From contig SUWW01000006.1 in NCBI GenBank assembly GCA_015061285.1, positions 174,055 through 238,054 on the forward strand: a DNA stretch of 64,000 bases. The letters run 5' to 3'. Within the stretch, counting starts at the first letter, position 1, and the number at the start of each line of letters is the position of its first letter. The notes beneath the pieces were generated by a model, which ran no database searches, had not been told where the DNA came from, and saw only the letters and a program-made list of their open reading frames with translations. Origin of the DNA: Bacteroidales bacterium. GTDB taxonomy: Bacteria; Bacteroidota; Bacteroidia; Bacteroidales; Marinilabiliaceae. Of this stretch, positions 60,469-64,000 are shown piece after piece. The position numbers were made by a program, and so were the translations under genes.

Positions 60469-62763
60469 ATGAAACACATTCTACTAACACTTTTATGTCT
60501 TTTGTTTGCAATGCAGCAAGCAAAGGCCGATTGGTCGCTAAGCAATGATGGCGTTCTTACCATTACAAGCGATTACTCTTACTCAGGCAGTTCGTCGTAT
60601 GGATGGTATAGCAAACGAAGTAGTATAAAATCTGTAGTCTTTACAGATGCAGTAACGAGCATTGGCGGTGGCGCATTTTCTGGTTGCGCAGGTTTGACAA
60701 GCGTTACTATCGGCAATAGTGTAACTAGCATAGGCGTTGGAGCCTTTTCAGGTTGCACAGGCTTGACAAGCGTCACTATACCTAATAGCGTAGAGAGCAT
60801 TGGTGAATATGCATTCTCTGGTTGCACAGGCTTGATAAGCATAACTATCCCCAATGGTGTAACGAGCATTGGCAATTATGCATTTTCTGGTTGCACTGGT
60901 TTGACAAGCATAACTATCCCGAATAGCGTAACGAGCATTGGCAGTAATGCATTCTCTGGTTGCACAGGCTTGACAAGCGTTACTATCCCGAATACTGTAG
61001 AGAGCATTGGCGAGAACGCTTTCTATAGTTGCACTGGTTTGACAAGCGTTACTATCGGCAATAGCGTAAAGAGCATTGGCGAGAACGCTTTCTTAAATTG
61101 CACCAGTTTGGAAGAAGTAAAGTCGGAGGTGATTGTACCTTTCAATTATAGTGCATTTACAAATCTCACTATTTATATTCCTGAGGGTACGAAAAAGGCT
61201 TACATAGATAATTGGGGCATAACAAACAAATACATAGAAGTGCCCGAAGCAGATGGCGGACTTGTACTCGATAATGTTGCACCTGGTACTCTTGCAGAGC
61301 GCGTTGTTTTGGCAGGTTATAAGCTCAACGAGGTAAGCAAACTTACAATCTCTGGCTCGCTAAACGCAGACGATTGGGCTATAGTAAACAACAGCATGAA
61401 TAGTCTTTGGTCTCTCGATTTATCGGGTTTGAAGAGTGAATTTCAAGGTAATGAGCAAATATCTGAAGAAACATGTAGCCGTTACTACGAACTTGTACTG
61501 CCCGATGGTACAGAAAAGATAAACGATAGTGCATTCCAAGGCTTTGTTAATCTCATCTATCTAACGATACCGGCAAGCTTAGACAGTATTGGTGCATCGG
61601 CATTTAGTGATTGCTCGTGTTTGAGATATTTAACTACAAAAGACTATCCGCAGAGCGGCGATTTCGTACTTGGCGGAAACATATCGTATGTTGGTAATTA
61701 TGCATTTTACGGATGCAAAAACTTATCTGAAGTCACAATTGGCGATAGGGTAAAAACGATAGGTGAGTATGCATTCAAAGATTGTACTTCGCTTACTTCT
61801 GTTAGTATATGGCGAGGTTTGGAGTCTATACCATCATATGCATTTTGTGATTGCTCGAACTTGCAAGAAGTTACAATTGGGAAAAGCGTAAAAGAGATAG
61901 CCTACGATGCATTCTACGGCACCAAAGTCATAACAATAACGTGCTACGCCAATGCTGCGCCATCAGTTGCGCAGAGTTTTAGTAGCATATCTCCGTCAAG
62001 TTGCAAACTCTACGTACCTAAAACGGGTTTGCTATCGTATGCTACGCATCAGGTTTGGAGCCAATTCGATTATGAAGGCATAGATGGATTGAGCGATGCA
62101 ATAGTTCTGTGGGTAGATAAGCATGGTTCGGTGTCGGTAAATAGTGAAGAATATTATTATGGTGAGCATATCATAGAGACCACGGCAGGCGAAGGCTATA
62201 CCTTGTCGTTCAAGCCAGAAGCAGGCTATGCACTTAATAGTGTAAATGTAGATGGGGAAGACATCACAGATAAGTTGGTAAATAATACTTACAAGTACAC
62301 TGCAGAGGCTTCAGACTTAGTGTTGGCAGCAACCTTCATCGATGCCGCCAATCGAGCAAAACTCTCTTTCGATGCTAACTGCGGCAGCGTAGAAATCCTT
62401 AGCGTTTCTGCTGATACTATGCGATTGGCAATAACGCCCAAAAATGAACATGTTTTGGTTGGAATATTCGTAGATGGAGAAAAGATTTTCGATGGCAATA
62501 AGTTGAAATCTGCTTCCGTCAGAGCACAAATGAACGAAGATGGTACCATAACTATTAGCGGAATATTGGAGACTTCTACTATAGAAGTTCGTTTCAGCGG
62601 AGCAACTCCAGTAGTAAACGTCAAATCAGATAACAAAGCTACTATAGTAGGCATTTACGCACTTTCGGGTCAGAATCTCGGTACGTCAACCGATAATCTA
62701 CCTAAGGGCGTATATATTGTAGTTTACTCCAATGGCACAAGCCAGAAGGCTCTTGTGAAATAG
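60469..62763 (+). CDS. BspA-like leucine-rich repeat surface protein
   Basis: 764 residues, signal peptide ends AMQQAKA. Six to seven near-identical 23-residue LRR_5 repeats run from about 55 to 215, each built on the phrase SVTIPNSVTSIG followed by AF.GCTGLT. A second LRR block sits near 340-500 with more diverged repeats. The C-terminus (IVGIYALSGQNLG, LPKGVYIVVYSNG, KALVK) is a T9SS type A-like sorting domain. It should be a surface or secreted adhesin. Its gene starts 5 bp after the FRG gene, but its composition and secretion signal suggest an independent role. Firm as BspA-like. Confidence 0.92.
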   Translation: MKHILLTLLCLLFAMQQAKADWSLSNDGVLTITSDYSYSGSSSYGWYSKRSSIKSVVFTDAVTSIGGGAFSGCAGLTSVTIGNSVTSIGVGAFSGCTGLTSVTIPNSVESIGEYAFSGCTGLISITIPNGVTSIGNYAFSGCTGLTSITIPNSVTSIGSNAFSGCTGLTSVTIPNTVESIGENAFYSCTGLTSVTIGNSVKSIGENAFLNCTSLEEVKSEVIVPFNYSAFTNLTIYIPEGTKKAYIDNWGITNKYIEVPEADGGLVLDNVAPGTLAERVVLAGYKLNEVSKLTISGSLNADDWAIVNNSMNSLWSLDLSGLKSEFQGNEQISEETCSRYYELVLPDGTEKINDSAFQGFVNLIYLTIPASLDSIGASAFSDCSCLRYLTTKDYPQSGDFVLGGNISYVGNYAFYGCKNLSEVTIGDRVKTIGEYAFKDCTSLTSVSIWRGLESIPSYAFCDCSNLQEVTIGKSVKEIAYDAFYGTKVITITCYANAAPSVAQSFSSISPSSCKLYVPKTGLLSYATHQVWSQFDYEGIDGLSDAIVLWVDKHGSVSVNSEEYYYGEHIIETTAGEGYTLSFKPEAGYALNSVNVDGEDITDKLVNNTYKYTAEASDLVLAATFIDAANRAKLSFDANCGSVEILSVSADTMRLAITPKNEHVLVGIFVDGEKIFDGNKLKSASVRAQMNEDGTITISGILETSTIEVRFSGATPVVNVKSDNKATIVGIYALSGQNLGTSTDNLPKGVYIVVYSNGTSQKALVK
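60630..61110 (+). repeat. Tandem LRR-coding repeats of 69 bp
   Basis: At least six consecutive units of about 69 bp encode the near-identical LRR motif (for example ACTATCCCGAATAGCGTA). High DNA identity between units means copy number could change by slippage or recombination. Confidence 0.8.
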
Positions 62764-62785
62764 GAGCGGTGATCATAAAATGTAA

Positions 62786-62816
62786 AGCGTAGTGCTGTTA
62801 CAAATAGCACTACGCT
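62786..62816 (+). terminator. Perfect hairpin after the BspA-like gene
   Basis: AGCGTAGTGCT (62786-62796) pairs perfectly with AGCACTACGCT (62806-62816). There is no T run directly after it. A second hairpin follows. Confidence 0.55.
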
Positions 62817-62834
62817 CTAAGTTGTAAACTCTAT

Positions 62835-62864
62835 AGGCAGGTTCATTTTGAGCCTGCCTTTTTA
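62835..62864. terminator. Intrinsic terminator between convergent genes
   Basis: AGGCAGGTTC (62835-62844) pairs with GAGCCTGCCT (62850-62859) with one wobble, followed by a T5 run. It separates the BspA-like gene from the convergent Sel1 gene. Confidence 0.8.
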
Positions 62865-62881
62865 CATCTCTACTTTTCTAT

Positions 62882-63625
62882 TTATACGCCTAAGCACGCT
62901 GCAATAATAATCCTTAGAGCAAATAATGTCAGTAGTGTTATGGGTATGCTAATTATGCCAGCAATAGCAGCTACAATTTTGGCCATTGTCAAATTGTCTG
63001 CTTTCTGCACGAGGCTCTCGAACCATGGAATTAGCCATTTTATCGAAGGCCCAATAACCATTGCCATCAATATTACGCCGAACAAACTCATGAAGTTCAG
63101 TAGTAAAGAGGCCGCAAATGCGTAGATGAAGATTTTGAATACTAAGATCAAGTTTTTGCGTGTCGCCATAGTTTCGTGCCTAAACTCAATCTTTTCAATT
63201 ATTGCTAACTGCTTCGGGTCGTCAAATTCAACATCGTTATCTTTCAAATTCTTTACTATTTTGTAGGCATACTCTAGGTCTACCGATTCGCCCTCTTTGC
63301 CGTTTGCATATACGTCGGCCAACGTAATTGCCGCGTTTTTGTCACCCTGTCTCCTTCCGCTTTTCAACATAGAAATGTAGCCGCTGATGTTTTTTACCTT
63401 GTCGTGGTAATAGGTCAAAAGCTCATTTCGTGCACTTATGCTGCCGTTTGCTTCCGCCTTTTTCATATAAATATGCCACTTGTCGATACTTTTCTTGCAG
63501 AATTGACCATTCTTATAGCACTCTGCAATACGAAATTGAGCCTCGGCATCGCCATTATCTGCAGCAATTCGCAACTCTTCAAATGCATTTTCTGAATCCA
63601 AAACCATTTTTTCGTTCTCTTTCAT
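62882..63625 (-). CDS. Sel1-repeat protein with C-terminal membrane helices
   Basis: 247 residues. The N-terminal part has Sel1-like repeats (AFEELRIAADNGDAEAQFRIAECYKNG, YMKKAEANGSISARNELLTYY, GRRQGDKNAAITLADVYANGKEG). Two or three hydrophobic helices follow (IFIYAFAASLLLNFMSLFGVILMAMVIG and ISIPITLLTLFALRIIIAACLGV). No signal peptide, so the repeats probably face the cytoplasm. Start at 63625; an in-frame Met at codon 7 is also possible. Function unknown; Sel1 repeats usually mediate protein contacts. Confidence 0.8.
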   Translation of the reverse strand: MKENEKMVLDSENAFEELRIAADNGDAEAQFRIAECYKNGQFCKKSIDKWHIYMKKAEANGSISARNELLTYYHDKVKNISGYISMLKSGRRQGDKNAAITLADVYANGKEGESVDLEYAYKIVKNLKDNDVEFDDPKQLAIIEKIEFRHETMATRKNLILVFKIFIYAFAASLLLNFMSLFGVILMAMVIGPSIKWLIPWFESLVQKADNLTMAKIVAAIAGIISIPITLLTLFALRIIIAACLGV

Positions 63626-63859
63626 AGTAGACCTTCCAATTTTTTGTGAAAAAATATACTCTAACTACGCTTCAAAAGCCTTTTTATTATCATCTGCGCA
63701 GCGATATAAAGTTAACAATTGTAAAAATCATTGAGTTAAAATGGAGATAAAAAAGAAAAAATAGAATGCTGTCGGTGTTTAACCATCGTTAACACAGTTG
63801 TAATAGACAGAAAAACAGCGAACAAACGAAAAGAGGTAAAAATTTTTGCGAGTGGGGTA
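63626..63859. other. Intergenic region left of the edge promoter
   Basis: No gene. It holds an imperfect palindrome near 63776-63794 (GTGTTTAAC...GTTAACAC) and AT-rich DNA between the divergent Sel1 gene and the edge promoter. Confidence 0.4.
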
Positions 63860-63889
63860 TTGCGGGTAACAAAAAAGGCTCTACATTTG
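63860..63889 (+). promoter_or_regulatory. Strong promoter: TTG, 19-nt gap, TACATTTG
   Basis: TTG at 63860-63862, 19 nt, then TACATTTG at 63882-63889: a full match to the Bacteroidetes consensus (TTTG N19 TAnnTTTG). The next bases, CACTCGC, are often found after rRNA and tRNA promoters in Bacteroidales, from memory. Confidence 0.7.
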
Positions 63890-64000
63890 CACTCGCTTTT
63901 CGGGAATGACATACCGAAAGACAAAAAAAGAAGATAAGACGATCTTTGAAGATATTGATAGTGCAACGAAAAGGAATGAGGCGGAAGCCGAGTCAATTCT
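63890..64000 (+). other. Probable rRNA operon leader with BoxA-like element (runs off the edge)
   Basis: After the strong promoter lies GATCTTTGAAGATATTGA (63941-63958), which resembles the BoxA-like TTCTTTGAAA element seen before 16S genes, and fits the leader style of Bacteroides rRNA operons. This suggests the 16S rRNA gene begins just beyond the window. An ORF from ATG 63906 is also open to the edge (starts MTYRKTKKEDKTIFEDID), so a protein gene cannot be excluded. Confidence 0.5.

Noticed and set aside
60630..61110. CRISPR-like spaced repeats
   Set aside because: The 69-bp periodicity is fully explained by in-frame LRR units of the BspA-like gene.
63906..64000. Start of a protein gene at the right edge
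   Set aside because: Not excluded, but the promoter context and BoxA-like element fit an rRNA leader better; too short to judge as protein.

Overview
This window comes from a member of the Bacteroidota, most likely the Bacteroidales. The evidence is a SusC/SusD pair, type IX secretion (T9SS) cargo and machinery relatives (a type B C-terminal sorting domain, a PorP/SprF protein, a PorE-like OmpA protein), BspA-like leucine-rich repeats, many lipoproteins, genes without Shine-Dalgarno sequences, and repeated matches to the Bacteroidetes -7 promoter element TAnnTTTG. No species is assigned. No tRNA, CRISPR array, transposase or prophage was seen.

Layout. 1-6.2 kb: an edge-truncated AAA ATPase/DUF4143 gene, a lipoprotein mutarotase (GalM), and a gene-sparse stretch (2.4-3.65 kb) holding three tiny tandem membrane-protein ORFs with a repeated leader. 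Then come two near-identical small secreted proteins, a NigD-like lipoprotein and an FKBP-type lipoprotein. 6.2-16.4 kb: a DHH phosphoesterase, ndk, a leftward susC-susD-M14 peptidase operon, and a divergent phosphate-binding-like protein. The two divergent promoters carry the same 18-bp palindrome at exactly the same spacing. 16.4-25.7 kb: DUF2851, a LytTR/LytS two-component system, prmA, and a 1636-residue exported protein of unknown function.

26-42.8 kb is the centrepiece. It holds a 4341-residue exported adhesin-like protein ending in a T9SS type B domain, with PorP/SprF, a PorE-like WD40/OmpA protein and a two-repeat SPOR-like protein directly downstream. Together these look like one surface-display locus. 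42.8-50.2 kb: RNase P RNA, topB, a YihY/BrkB membrane protein, a TPR-SpoIIE phosphatase and an unusual TonB-domain protein with an N-terminal cysteine cluster. 50.3-58.4 kb: purL, mnmA, a metallophosphoesterase and DPP IV. 58.4-64 kb is accessory: a small HTH regulator, an uncharacterised gene overlapping an FRG-domain gene (candidate defence or toxin pair), a BspA-like LRR surface protein, a Sel1-repeat membrane protein, and at the right edge a strong promoter with a BoxA-like leader that probably belongs to an rRNA operon.

How the genes fit together. The SusCD/M14 operon and DPP IV suggest peptide and protein use. The T9SS-type cargo and its neighbours suggest an elaborate cell surface. The remainder is housekeeping (purine synthesis, tRNA thiolation, ribosomal protein methylation, nucleotide balance, topology). 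All functions are read from sequence by eye; no database search was run.
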